Shown piece after piece: positions 26,759 through 35,413 of a stretch of 64,000 nucleotides of DNA. Below the pieces are notes generated by a model, which was not told where the DNA came from, did not search any database, and saw only the letters and a list, made by a program, of their open reading frames with translations. The position numbers and the translations under genes were made by a program. Numbering within the stretch: position 1 is the first letter of the stretch; the number at the start of each line of letters is the position of its first letter. The stretch is from Ohtaekwangia koreensis (GTDB lineage Bacteria; Bacteroidota; Bacteroidia; Cytophagales; Cyclobacteriaceae): contig NZ_FUZU01000001.1 of NCBI RefSeq assembly GCF_900167975.1, positions 654,580 through 718,579 on the forward strand, read 5' to 3'.

Positions 26759-27058
26759 TACAGGTATACCTATATAGGAATTACCAATGAGTTGAAATAC
26801 TTAAAAACAGATTGAATTGTGGACTAGACTTCTGATCAGAGTGCGAAAGATAATATACCGTACAACAGAACAGCCACGGTAGGGAGCATAAGTACAAGGT
26901 CGATCAGATTAAATTTAGCTTTCATTTTGTAGTGAGGAATTTCCTCGTGTTAGAATACTGAAAGACTATATTCTAAAATCATGCCAACCGCTGGGTGGAT
27001 TTTCGATTGTCCTAAAAAACAGTAAATTCCTCTTTATTCTTATTGAATCGCTATACTT
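26759..27058. other. Intergenic region with a tiny minus-strand ORF
   Basis: This 300-bp gap is AT-rich. It holds a 29-codon hydrophobic ORF on the minus strand (26836-26925), a GAGGAATTTCCTC dyad at 26934-26946 just upstream of that ORF, and a TCTGATCAGA palindrome at 26831-26840 over its stop codon. The promoter of the downstream DUF4442 operon should also be here, but no clear box was found. Confidence 0.4.
26836..26925 (-). CDS. Candidate 29-residue single-span membrane peptide
   Basis: An ATG-to-TGA frame encodes MKAKFNLIDLVLMLPTVAVL followed by LYGILSFAL. The peptide has a basic start and one hydrophobic helix of about 21 residues. The Met-Lys-x-Lys start and ordinary codon use make it look more like a gene than random sequence. 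No homologue is recognised. It lies antisense in orientation to both flanking genes, so it would need its own promoter. Chance cannot be excluded. Confidence 0.38.
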   Translation of the reverse strand: MKAKFNLIDLVLMLPTVAVLLYGILSFAL

Positions 27059-27574
27059 ATGCTTGATCCGAACACGATTTTACAAAAAGCTAAGACCTCT
27101 TCGTTCTATCGGACTATATTGAACTGGTCGCTTAACCGGATGATCCCGTTCAATAAACCGCATGATTTCCGGATCCTGGAAATCGGAGATTATCATCTTA
27201 AGACAGTTATTCCCTATAAAAGAAAAAACTTCAATCACATCCGTGGATTACATGCTTGTGCGTTGGCTACGATCTCCGAGTTTACGACTGGCTTTTTGCT
27301 GGTGAGTAAATTGGATTCAAAAAAGTATCGGCTAATTATGCAACGCCTTGAGATGGATTATCATTACCAAGGCAAGATGGACGCTACGGCTACATTTTCG
27401 ATCTCTGAAGAATGGCTCCGTCAGAATATTTATGAGCCGCTCCAATCGCAGGAGGCCGTTGTCATTATATGTGAAATAAAAATACATGACGCGAAGGGAA
27501 ACCATCTTACAACCGGAAAAGTATACTGGCAGATCAAAGACTGGCAAAAGGTGAAAACCAAGCTTTCCGCATGA
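27059..27574 (+). CDS. DUF4442 (hotdog-fold, thioesterase-like) protein
   Basis: This 171-residue protein resembles the DUF4442 group of hotdog-fold acyl-CoA thioesterase-like proteins. The region NFNHIRGLHACALATISEFT corresponds to the hotdog helix and its preceding turn, followed by four beta strands. A clear catalytic Asp/Glu is not assigned. It is the first gene of a probable operon with the Mpo1-like, FemAB-like and GT2 genes. An activity on acyl-CoA is an inference. Confidence 0.65.
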   Translation: MLDPNTILQKAKTSSFYRTILNWSLNRMIPFNKPHDFRILEIGDYHLKTVIPYKRKNFNHIRGLHACALATISEFTTGFLLVSKLDSKKYRLIMQRLEMDYHYQGKMDATATFSISEEWLRQNIYEPLQSQEAVVIICEIKIHDAKGNHLTTGKVYWQIKDWQKVKTKLSA

Positions 27575-27638
27575 TCGAAATCGTTTGAAGATTGACGGGA
27601 ATACATTAAATTTCTTCTCTCAAAACCGGAGAAATGTT

Positions 27639-28118
27639 ATGCGAAGAATTGATCATCTACTAAGTGAGTATGGCGAAAGTCATCAGAACGTTACCAACAA
27701 ATCTATTCATTGGGTTTGCGTACCGCTGATATTCTTCAGCATCGTAGGGTTGGTTGCCTCTATTCCTGCCCAAACAGTTCAATCATTTTTAGGAGAAGGC
27801 AACGCCTATGCTAACTGGGCAACAGTAGTATTGGTGCTCGTTACCATTTATTATGTTACACTTTCTATACCTTTGAGTGTTGGCATGATGTTGTTCGGAG
27901 TATTGTGCCTCGTATTGGTAAATGTGATCGTACGATTGAATATTGCTCCACTTTGGGCCGTATGTATTGGTATATTTGTACTGGCATGGATCGGTCAGTT
28001 CTACGGTCATAAAGTAGAAGGGAAGAAACCATCTTTTTTTAAAGATGTACAGTTCCTGCTCATAGGCCCAGCGTGGCTTATGCATTTTATTTATAAGAAA
28101 CTAGGAATCCCATATTGA
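27639..28118 (+). CDS. Mpo1-like (DUF962, YGL010w) membrane protein
   Basis: This 159-residue protein has the family start MRRIDHLLSEYGESHQNVTN, with His and Asn residues that bind iron in yeast Mpo1, followed by NKSIHWVCVPLIFFS. Three or four membrane helices follow, and GQFYGHKVEGKKPS carries further conserved His residues. Yeast Mpo1 is an Fe2+-dependent dioxygenase that removes a carbon from 2-hydroxy fatty acids. A similar lipid role is inferred. The frame opens 18 codons earlier at a TTG (27585), but the ATG at 27639 matches the family. Its TGA is immediately followed by the next start codon. Confidence 0.8.
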   Translation: MRRIDHLLSEYGESHQNVTNKSIHWVCVPLIFFSIVGLVASIPAQTVQSFLGEGNAYANWATVVLVLVTIYYVTLSIPLSVGMMLFGVLCLVLVNVIVRLNIAPLWAVCIGIFVLAWIGQFYGHKVEGKKPSFFKDVQFLLIGPAWLMHFIYKKLGIPY

Positions 28119-29054
28119 TTGGAAGAGTATAATTTTTACGAAGGCATTCCTTCGGCTGCCTATTCAGCAGATTTTGAAGTCGCTCTTTTTAATAAGTACC
28201 AGCATCTATACCTTCAGTCGGAGGAAGGCTGGTATACCTTTTATGCTGCCAACGAGAAGTATAAAAGCATTGCCTGCTGCATGCACGTTCATGTTTCAGA
28301 AAGAGATGCATGGAGTCCGTTGCGATCACCTTTCGGAGGTATAGAGTGTTCAGACGAGGTTCCTCCTGTAATTCTTTTCAGGTTTCTGGAATTTATAGAG
28401 GAGAAACTAAAAGAAAAAGGTGTTACAAACCTTGTCATTAAAAACCCACCACAATTCTATAATCCCAGGCGGGCAGCGTTAACAGAAACGTTGCTCTTTA
28501 ACCTGGGCTATTCAGTGATAGATGCAGAGTTAGGAACGATCGTTGAAATTAAGGAAGAATTTGGCAAGCATGCCGATTTATGGGAGAGGCGCAAGCTTCG
28601 CCAGGCTCGTGAGGCCGGATTCTTTTTTCGCGCAGTGCCCAATGAAATGCTCAACGATGTATACTTCTTTATTCTGGCCTGCCGGAAACAGAAAGGATAT
28701 AGTCTGTCGATGAACCTGGCGGATCTCCGTGAGACTGCAAGTCGTTTCCCAGATCAACATATACTCTCGGCAGTATACCAGGAAGAGAAAATGATTGCAG
28801 CTTCCATCGCCATTCGTGTACATCAGGATGTATTGTATAATTTTTATTCCGATCACGATAAACAATACGATGTATATAGTCCAATTGTACTATTGATGGA
28901 AGGCTTGCATAACTACTGCATGACCAATCGTATTCCATTACTCGATCTCGGAACATCTGCTGTGAATGGTAAGCCGAATTTCGGGTTACTGGATTTTAAA
29001 CTGCGACTGGGTGGAGTTCCAACGTCCAAGCTTACCTTTAAAAAGGACTGGTAA
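28119..29054 (+). CDS. FemAB/GNAT-fold acyltransferase-like protein
   Basis: This 311-residue protein has no signal peptide. The C-terminal half (about 150-290) looks like an Acetyltransf_6/FemAB-type GNAT domain, with WERRKLRQAREAGF, the ACRKQKGYSLSM block and LLDLGTSAVNGKPN, which is typical of FemAB-like proteins of glycan clusters. The start is a TTG directly after the stop of the Mpo1-like gene (zero spacing), since no other start occurs in the first 50 codons; translational coupling is likely. The following GT2 gene overlaps by one base. A role in modifying a surface sugar or peptide is inferred. Confidence 0.6.
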   Translation: MEEYNFYEGIPSAAYSADFEVALFNKYQHLYLQSEEGWYTFYAANEKYKSIACCMHVHVSERDAWSPLRSPFGGIECSDEVPPVILFRFLEFIEEKLKEKGVTNLVIKNPPQFYNPRRAALTETLLFNLGYSVIDAELGTIVEIKEEFGKHADLWERRKLRQAREAGFFFRAVPNEMLNDVYFFILACRKQKGYSLSMNLADLRETASRFPDQHILSAVYQEEKMIAASIAIRVHQDVLYNFYSDHDKQYDVYSPIVLLMEGLHNYCMTNRIPLLDLGTSAVNGKPNFGLLDFKLRLGGVPTSKLTFKKDW

Positions 29055-30022
29055 TGCAGATGCCACTGGTCTCTGTCATTTGTCTGTGTTACAATCACAG
29101 TCATTTTGTCGAGGAGGCCGTTCAGTCAGTAATCGATCAGAGCTATCCCAATATTCAGATCATTATTGTAGACGATGCCAGTATAGATGATAGTGTAACT
29201 GCGATTAGAAGAGTAATCGAACAAAGCGGCAGAGCCGATATACAATTCCTGCCGCTCTCACAAAATGTTGGCAACTGCAAAGCTTTCAATCAAGGATTTT
29301 TATTGGCGAAAGGCGAGTATATAATTGATTTCGCCACAGATGATATTATGGTGCCGAAGCGAATTCAGCAACAGGTAAATTTTTTCGCTTCTTTGGATCA
29401 ATCGTTTGGTGTGATATTTTCAGATGCAGTATATGTTACCAGCGACCGTAAATTTTTATACAATCATTTTGAGAATCTGGTTCAAAAAGGAATAGTCAGG
29501 GCTATACCCGTTGGCGATGTTTTTAAAGATATACTCACCACTTATTTTATATCATCGCCTACCATGATGATCAGGAAGAAGGTGCTGGATGAGTTGAATG
29601 GTTATGATGAGACACTCGCGTACGAGGATTTTGATTTCTGGGTTCGATCATCAAGAAAGTATAAGTATAATTATATGGATGCGAAACTTACCATCGTGCG
29701 AAAGACAGCATCATCGATGTCTACCGGATGGTATCGGGTTGGCGATAAACAACTGCACTCTACTTACCTCGTATGCAGAAAGGGACAGAATCTGGTACGA
29801 TCGCAGGAGGAGAAGGCTGCGCTGATAAAACGTGTACGATATGAATTAGGACAATCCGCTTTCTCAGAAAATTTTATCGAAGGAAAGTTATTTTTTACGC
29901 TTCTGAAGGAACTCACCGCCATTACATTCAGTGACCGTATCTTCAATCTCATTATTACGATCAAGCTGCCGTTGACTATATTTAGGAAGTTGTACTATAA
30001 AGTTAAGTTCAAAGAATCATAG
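29054..30022 (+). CDS. GT2-family glycosyltransferase
   Basis: This 322-residue cytoplasmic transferase begins with the GT-A fold: PLVSVICLCYNHSHFVEEAV, then the nucleotide-binding IIIVDDASIDDSV and the acidic metal-binding segment FATDDIMVPKRIQ. A second region (about 170-200, TMMIRKKVLDELNGYDETL and YEDFDFWVR) carries the ED motif likely to hold the catalytic base. Donor and acceptor are unknown. ATG overlaps the previous gene's TAA (TAATG), so it belongs to the same operon. It overlaps the end of the convergent oxygenase gene by six bases. Confidence 0.88.
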   Translation: MQMPLVSVICLCYNHSHFVEEAVQSVIDQSYPNIQIIIVDDASIDDSVTAIRRVIEQSGRADIQFLPLSQNVGNCKAFNQGFLLAKGEYIIDFATDDIMVPKRIQQQVNFFASLDQSFGVIFSDAVYVTSDRKFLYNHFENLVQKGIVRAIPVGDVFKDILTTYFISSPTMMIRKKVLDELNGYDETLAYEDFDFWVRSSRKYKYNYMDAKLTIVRKTASSMSTGWYRVGDKQLHSTYLVCRKGQNLVRSQEEKAALIKRVRYELGQSAFSENFIEGKLFFTLLKELTAITFSDRIFNLIITIKLPLTIFRKLYYKVKFKES

Positions 30023-30823
30023 CTTCCACAAGCGGATCTCAATGGAGATTCTCGTTTGGTTTACCGATGAATTTATAGCGCCTCCATGGATTAAGTAAGG
30101 AGAGAAGATCAATACTTCGTTCTCTCCAGGCGAAGGTCTGAGCATTGTGAAGTTATCTTTAATATCTGTGACGGCAGGAACATTATACTTTACGCCATTG
30201 ATCTCTGCTCCAGAAACTGTACGTTCAATTTTTGATTCTGCCCACGTATGACTTCCAGGTATCAGCATGAGTGACGTTAGTTCATTGCTGCCCGCGATGG
30301 GTATATATAGGTTGATGCAGTTGTCGTAATCTTCCAGCCACACATCGCGATGCAGCGGATTGTTATCGGTTTTGCTTGGGCGGATCACACGAAAGTGAAA
30401 AACAGATTGTTGATCAAACGGATTTTTACAAACGAGCGGTGTCTTGCAGATCGCTGAGATCTTTTCTTCCAATAAACGTATAGGAATTGGAAAATCTTCT
30501 ATAGGTAACAACTTCGTTTTCTCGACTGCGCGAAGATGTGTTTCAAAATCCTTCGCGACCGTATGATAGGTATCTAGCGGAAACCCAATGTCGATGGGAA
30601 ATCCGGCCTGTCTCCAACGGTCGATCAATAGTATATCTGTGTTCTCTTTGAAATCTTTATATAACGAATCGTCAAAAAGCTTTTCAATGGTATAGCCTTC
30701 CGGGTGCCATGGCATGTTTGCTGTAAGGTCAACACCTGTGTTCAATAGAACGGTATCATCACCCCACATTCGCTCGCCTTTTGCATCGTATGTATAGTCA
30801 TGTCCCTGAACGGAGTATTTCAT
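30017..30823 (-). CDS. Fe(II)/2-oxoglutarate dioxygenase, phytanoyl-CoA dioxygenase-like
   Basis: This 268-residue soluble protein has the facial triad of non-haem iron oxygenases: His158 and Asp160 in PLHRDVWLED and His246 in YLIHGGA, with Arg in NQTRISIEIR to bind 2-oxoglutarate. The fold fits the PhyH group, which hydroxylates lipids, sugars or small molecules. The substrate is unknown. It lies 3 bp behind rsgA on the same strand and converges with the GT2 gene, so it may be expressed with rsgA yet relate functionally to the neighbouring glycan operon. Confidence 0.75.
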   Translation of the reverse strand: MKYSVQGHDYTYDAKGERMWGDDTVLLNTGVDLTANMPWHPEGYTIEKLFDDSLYKDFKENTDILLIDRWRQAGFPIDIGFPLDTYHTVAKDFETHLRAVEKTKLLPIEDFPIPIRLLEEKISAICKTPLVCKNPFDQQSVFHFRVIRPSKTDNNPLHRDVWLEDYDNCINLYIPIAGSNELTSLMLIPGSHTWAESKIERTVSGAEINGVKYNVPAVTDIKDNFTMLRPSPGENEVLIFSPYLIHGGAINSSVNQTRISIEIRLWKL

Positions 30824-30826
30824 AAT

Positions 30827-31741
30827 TTATTTCCTGTTATCCTCCCCCAATACCATACTATAATAACTTTGATAGCGGCTGATCGCGATTTTTTCATTTT
30901 GCACAGCATCGATAATGGCGCACTTCGGTTCGTTTATATGTATACAACGCGCACCAAATTTACATTCCAGTCGCAGGTCACGCATCTCCGGAAAATAGTC
31001 TGATAGTTCCTGCTCGCTCATTTCCACAAGGCCCCATTCTTTTACACCAGGAGTATCGATCACATACGTCTTGTTATCTAAAGGAAACATTTCCGCGAAG
31101 GTCGTGGTGTGCATACCTTTTTCAGAGAACGTAGAGATGTCACCAACGGCCTGGCTAATGGTCGGAGCGATCCTGTTCAGGAGGGTAGATTTACCAACAC
31201 CGGAGTGTCCCGCGATCAATGTGACTTTGTTTTGTAAAATTTTTCGGACCTCCACTAAATCATCCTGGTGGGCCGAAGTAGAGAAGCACGTTACACCTAT
31301 ACTTTCATACAGGTTGATCAATTGATTAACATAGATCGCTTCCTCTTCCACTAGCAAATCCCGCTTGTTGAAAATAATTATTTGTGGAATGCGATACGCT
31401 TCCGCACTCACCAGAAACCGGTCTATAAATCCTAATGAAGTTCTGGGAAGAGCAAGCGTTACAACGAGCAGTGCCTGGTCAATGTTTGCAGCGAGTACAT
31501 GTGAGTGCCCGGTCTTCTTTACCGATTGCCGCAGTATATGATTGTGGCGTGGAAGAATTTCTGTGATCGATCCAATCTCATGTTCAAGGTCTATAATCAC
31601 ATAGTCACCTACTGCTACCGGGTTTGTTTCCTTTATACCCTCCAGCCTGATCTTTCCACGTACACGGCAATTATACTTCTTCCCGTCTTCTGCAAGCACG
31701 TCATAAAACGATCCGGTGGAGCGCATCACTGTTCCCTTCAT
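30827..31741 (-). CDS. rsgA: Small ribosomal subunit maturation GTPase RsgA
   Basis: This 304-residue circularly permuted GTPase helps mature the 30S subunit. An OB-fold comes first (about 1-70), followed by G4 (FNKRDLL), G1 (GHSGVGKSTLLN), the switch region (TTTFAEMFPL) and G3 (DTPGVKEWG) in that permuted order. The C-terminal zinc knuckle reads CKFGARCIHINEPKC. Full length and all motifs are intact. Confidence 0.96.
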   Translation of the reverse strand: MKGTVMRSTGSFYDVLAEDGKKYNCRVRGKIRLEGIKETNPVAVGDYVIIDLEHEIGSITEILPRHNHILRQSVKKTGHSHVLAANIDQALLVVTLALPRTSLGFIDRFLVSAEAYRIPQIIIFNKRDLLVEEEAIYVNQLINLYESIGVTCFSTSAHQDDLVEVRKILQNKVTLIAGHSGVGKSTLLNRIAPTISQAVGDISTFSEKGMHTTTFAEMFPLDNKTYVIDTPGVKEWGLVEMSEQELSDYFPEMRDLRLECKFGARCIHINEPKCAIIDAVQNEKIAISRYQSYYSMVLGEDNRK

Positions 31742-31813
31742 TTCTTTTCAGTTAACCGTTATCAGTCAGGTAAAGTTAGCTTTTTCCTACAACGCTATAC
31801 CGGGCAATTGCAA

Positions 31814-33061
31814 CTAATGTGGTTTAACACCTAATTGTTCCCGGCAGTAGTGCATGATCTTTTCAGTTGCTCCCAAATTCTCTTCCGTATATTGGCGCGT
31901 CACTTCACATGCCAGTAGAAAATTTTCAGGCAGGTTGAGCATTTCATACTTTGCCTTCAGGTCTGTATAGTCAGCGATCTCAAAAGCGCCACCACGGTTA
32001 ATCAAGTCTTTGGCTTCCTGGAATTTTTCGAAGTTTTTGTTTCCGAAAAGTATAGGAACACCATAGCAGGCGGCTTCCAGTATATTATGAAGACCTTTAC
32101 CAAATGCGCCTCCTATATATGCAAATTCGCCGTAGCGGTATAATCGCGAAAGCATTCCTATATTATCGATGATCAACACCTGGTAATCCTCCAGGTGTGT
32201 TTGTTGTGATGCAGCAGTATAGCGGATCGATTTTACGAGAAGCTGTTTTTCAAGCCACACCACAGAAGACTCGGAAATCTCATGGGGTGCAATGATAAAT
32301 TTCATCTTGTTCTCATTGATGAAAGGCGCAAGTATCTCTATATCTTCCGGCCAGCAGCTTCCAATCACCATTGCCTTTTGATCGTTCTTGAATGCTTTGG
32401 CTATATCAATTTCGCCACCTTGTTTTACGATCTGGTGTACTCTGTCGAAACGTGTATCGCCAACGCGTTTGCTATTGGTAATGTTGATCGATTGAAGCAA
32501 TTGTCGCGATTCATCGTTCTGTACAAAGAAGTATGAAAAGTTGTCGAGGATCTTGCGATAAAAGCCACCAAGGCGATGAAAGAATATCTGGTCTTTCCGA
32601 AATATAGCAGAGATGGAGATCAACGGAATTTTACGGGCGTGAAGTTCTTTTGCGTAATAATGCCAGAACTCATACTTCACAAAAATGACAAGCACAGGTT
32701 TGGTAAGGGCTATGAATCGTGCAGCATTTTTTCGAGTGTCCAATGGCAAGTAATAAATATAGTCTGCTTTATCATAATTCTTTCTCACCTCATAGCCGGA
32801 AGGTGAGAAGAAGGTTAGCAAAATTTTTATGTTGGGAAATTCCTTTTTCAACGCTTCGATCACAGGTCTTCCCTGTTCAAATTCACCCAGCGAGGCGCAA
32901 TGGATCCATACCAGCGGAGATGTATCCGTGATGCTGGCAGATAATTGTTTGAATAGTTTTTTGCGTCCCGCAACAAAAGCTTTTGCCTTTGGATGAAAAG
33001 GACTTGCGAGTCTTAAAAGAAACCCCAATAGTCCTATAAAAACACTATATAAAACCTCCAT
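31814..33061 (-). CDS. waaA: 3-deoxy-D-manno-octulosonic acid (Kdo) transferase, GT30
   Basis: This protein of about 415 residues is membrane-anchored by an N-terminal hydrophobic segment (MEVLYSVFIGLLGFLLRL) and transfers Kdo to lipid A precursor. Family markers are VWIHCASLGEFEQGRP, which holds the catalytic Glu, and LTFFSPSGYEVRKNY, followed by IIAPHEI and AYIGGAFGKGLHNILEAACYG with EAA near the donor site. The frame extends six codons to a TTG at 33079; the ATG at 33061 is preferred. It is a single gene between rsgA and the DUF6588 gene. Confidence 0.94.
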   Translation of the reverse strand: MEVLYSVFIGLLGFLLRLASPFHPKAKAFVAGRKKLFKQLSASITDTSPLVWIHCASLGEFEQGRPVIEALKKEFPNIKILLTFFSPSGYEVRKNYDKADYIYYLPLDTRKNAARFIALTKPVLVIFVKYEFWHYYAKELHARKIPLISISAIFRKDQIFFHRLGGFYRKILDNFSYFFVQNDESRQLLQSINITNSKRVGDTRFDRVHQIVKQGGEIDIAKAFKNDQKAMVIGSCWPEDIEILAPFINENKMKFIIAPHEISESSVVWLEKQLLVKSIRYTAASQQTHLEDYQVLIIDNIGMLSRLYRYGEFAYIGGAFGKGLHNILEAACYGVPILFGNKNFEKFQEAKDLINRGGAFEIADYTDLKAKYEMLNLPENFLLACEVTRQYTEENLGATEKIMHYCREQLGVKPH

Positions 33062-33178
33062 TATCCGGTAAAAATACAAACATGTGTTGAAGACGTATTA
33101 TTATTTGACGATCTTTCATTAAAACAAAGATTACCAAACGTTAGATTTTGGAATGAATCAGCGTCTAATTAAAAATCT

Positions 33179-34225
33179 ATGGAATTATTCAAAAAAACAG
33201 CAGTTGTATTCGGATTATTTTTTGCGATGTCGGTACCGACTTTTGCGCAGGATGACATTGACGAGTTGTTGAGAGAAAGTGTTGATGACGGAAAGAAATT
33301 GATAGATGGTTACATTTCTCCTTTTATGAAAAGTGTAACGTTGGGATTAAACTCGGGATGGTATAACACAGCAAAGACGCATAAAATTGTTGGCATCGAC
33401 CTTACGGTAACAGCCAGTGCCATGACTATTCCCAAGAGTGATCTATTTTATGATGTAACAAAACTAGGATTGACAAAGGTTGAACTGGTGCAGCCTGGTG
33501 ATCCAATGTATCCTGCGGGCTCTCCTGATTATCCTAACGCTCCCACTATATTTGGACCGGACCGGTCTCCGCAGTATAAAGAGAAAGGTAACTTGTTAGA
33601 TCAGCCTTTTGATGGACCCAGCGGTCTTGATCTGAAAGGTAATGTCGGTAAGAACTGGATGCCGGTGCCCATGGTACATTTAGGTATAGGCTTACCAAAA
33701 GGTACTGATCTTAAAATCCGCTTTACTCCCAGTATCGATCTGGATGATGACTCACAATTTAAACTATTTGGTATAGGCGTCATGCACGATGTGAAGCAAT
33801 ATATACCAGGTCTTAAATTATTACCATTCGATCTTTCAGCATTCGTAGGCTATACTAGACTTTCGCTTGACTATAAATATACCAGTACAGATATCCAAAC
33901 TGAAAATGCAAGGGGTGAAATGGTGATGAATGCAACCACAATGCAGGCCGTTATCTCCAAAAAGGTTTCTGTGCTCACCGTATATGGAGGCTTGGGATAT
34001 AACATTGCCAAGTCCAACTTAAGTGTGTTGGGGAAATGGGATGTGAATAATAGCGGAACGTATGATGCGGATGAGATCGATCCTGTTCAGTTGAATTATG
34101 CAGCATCCGGTCCTCGCGTAACCGCAGGCTTCCGGTTGAAGCTGGCGGTGTTTACGTTGCATGCTGACTACACTTTGCAAAAGTATAATGCGCTTACGGT
34201 AGGTTTCGGTATCAACGTGAGATAG
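33179..34225 (+). CDS. DUF6588-like outer-membrane beta-barrel protein
   Basis: This 348-residue protein has a signal peptide ending at about residue 23 (SVPTFAQ). The body alternates strands and glycines, with HLGIGLPKGTDLKIRFTPS and LLPFDLSAFVGYTRLSLDY, and ends in the strand LQKYNALTVGFGINVR, which fits an outer-membrane barrel. It resembles the DUF6588 group; no enzymatic motif is seen. It is a single gene followed by a strong terminator. Confidence 0.75.
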   Translation: MELFKKTAVVFGLFFAMSVPTFAQDDIDELLRESVDDGKKLIDGYISPFMKSVTLGLNSGWYNTAKTHKIVGIDLTVTASAMTIPKSDLFYDVTKLGLTKVELVQPGDPMYPAGSPDYPNAPTIFGPDRSPQYKEKGNLLDQPFDGPSGLDLKGNVGKNWMPVPMVHLGIGLPKGTDLKIRFTPSIDLDDDSQFKLFGIGVMHDVKQYIPGLKLLPFDLSAFVGYTRLSLDYKYTSTDIQTENARGEMVMNATTMQAVISKKVSVLTVYGGLGYNIAKSNLSVLGKWDVNNSGTYDADEIDPVQLNYAASGPRVTAGFRLKLAVFTLHADYTLQKYNALTVGFGINVR

Positions 34226-34266
34226 CGTTATGAGATACTAGCGAAGAGTTTACTCTTAACTTGTAG

Positions 34267-34306
34267 AACAAAGGCAACGGTTTTGAATCGTTGCCTTTGT
34301 TTTTTC
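34267..34306 (+). terminator. Intrinsic terminator of the DUF6588-like gene
   Basis: AACAAAGGCAACG (34267-34279) pairs perfectly with CGTTGCCTTTGTT (34289-34301) around a 9-base loop, followed by a T-run. Confidence 0.92.
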
Positions 34307-34369
34307 ATGGATTCCGTGATTGTTATTGAATAATCATTGTGGTTCCCTTTTTTAACAGTTAGGCGTAAC

Positions 34370-35371
34370 GTGGCAAAACTAATATCAGTAGTCTTATTTG
34401 TGGTGTGGGCTTTTCAGGGAATGGCCCAGAGTGATGCTCGGGATACTACCTATTATGCTACATATGATAAGATTATTACAGCACGCTTTTACTTTTCTCA
34501 GAAGTATACCTCATATCAATATAGAGATGATGCGGAGGGGATACGCTTGCGGTATAAGCCGAACACTACATTAAACATGGGGGTAGGTGCCACCTATAAA
34601 TGGGCGACATTAAACCTCGCCTACGGCTTCGGCTTTTTGAATCGCGATGAAGCGAAAGGCAAAACAAAATACCTCGATCTTCAAACACATATATATGGTC
34701 GCAAATTAATCATTGACGCCTTCGGTCAATTCTATACGGGCTTCTATATGAATAAGGACGAGATCGAGCAAGGTGCTTCGGGGTATTATTTGCGACCCGA
34801 TATTAAAGTGCGATACCTCGGAGCTTCGGGGCAGTATCTTTTTAATCATAAACGATTTTCGTATCGAGCTTCTTTTTTGCAAAGTGAGTGGCAAAAGAAA
34901 TCAGCAGGATCGTTATTGGCAGGAGTAGAATTTTTTCTGGGAAGAAGTAAAGCTGACAGCTCCATCGTTCCTGCTGTGATCCGTGGACAAATCAATGAAA
35001 CCGACCTGAATCAGGTAGATTTTTTTGACATTGGACCCAACATCGGATACATCTACACCTTTGTTTACAAGAAGCACTTTTATATAACGGGTCAGGCAAC
35101 AGTAAGTCTCGACTATGGCATACATACCTTACGTATGAATGGAGAAAATAAACGCTCCTCTGTTTTCAGTCCAAACTCTTCCTTTAGTTTCTTTGCAGGG
35201 TATAATTCGAAGACGTGGGCGTTAAGTTTTATTTTCGTTAACAAGAATATAAGCATCGCTTCGGAAGAGGACCGCATCGATTTTAATACAGGCAATCTAC
35301 GCTTTAATATCGTGCATCGGTTTGTGCCACACGGAAAAACAAAGCGCGTATTGAAAGAGGTGATCCGATAA
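34370..35371 (+). CDS. DUF4421 family protein, exported
   Basis: This protein of about 333 residues resembles DUF4421, an outer-membrane barrel family of Bacteroidota. Landmarks are RDTTYYATYDKIITARFYFS, LRYKPNTTLNMGVGATYKW and GPNIGYIYTFVYKKHFYITG. The GTG at 34370 gives a regular signal peptide (MAKLISVVLFVVWAFQGMAQ); a longer frame begins at a TTG at 34337 and would add 11 residues. The downstream gap contains only AT-rich inverted repeats (about 35385-35415) before the convergent enoyl-CoA hydratase. Confidence 0.75.
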   Translation: MAKLISVVLFVVWAFQGMAQSDARDTTYYATYDKIITARFYFSQKYTSYQYRDDAEGIRLRYKPNTTLNMGVGATYKWATLNLAYGFGFLNRDEAKGKTKYLDLQTHIYGRKLIIDAFGQFYTGFYMNKDEIEQGASGYYLRPDIKVRYLGASGQYLFNHKRFSYRASFLQSEWQKKSAGSLLAGVEFFLGRSKADSSIVPAVIRGQINETDLNQVDFFDIGPNIGYIYTFVYKKHFYITGQATVSLDYGIHTLRMNGENKRSSVFSPNSSFSFFAGYNSKTWALSFIFVNKNISIASEEDRIDFNTGNLRFNIVHRFVPHGKTKRVLKEVIR

Positions 35372-35413
35372 TATAATAGATACTATATATACTGTATTAT
35401 ATATAGCTATATC

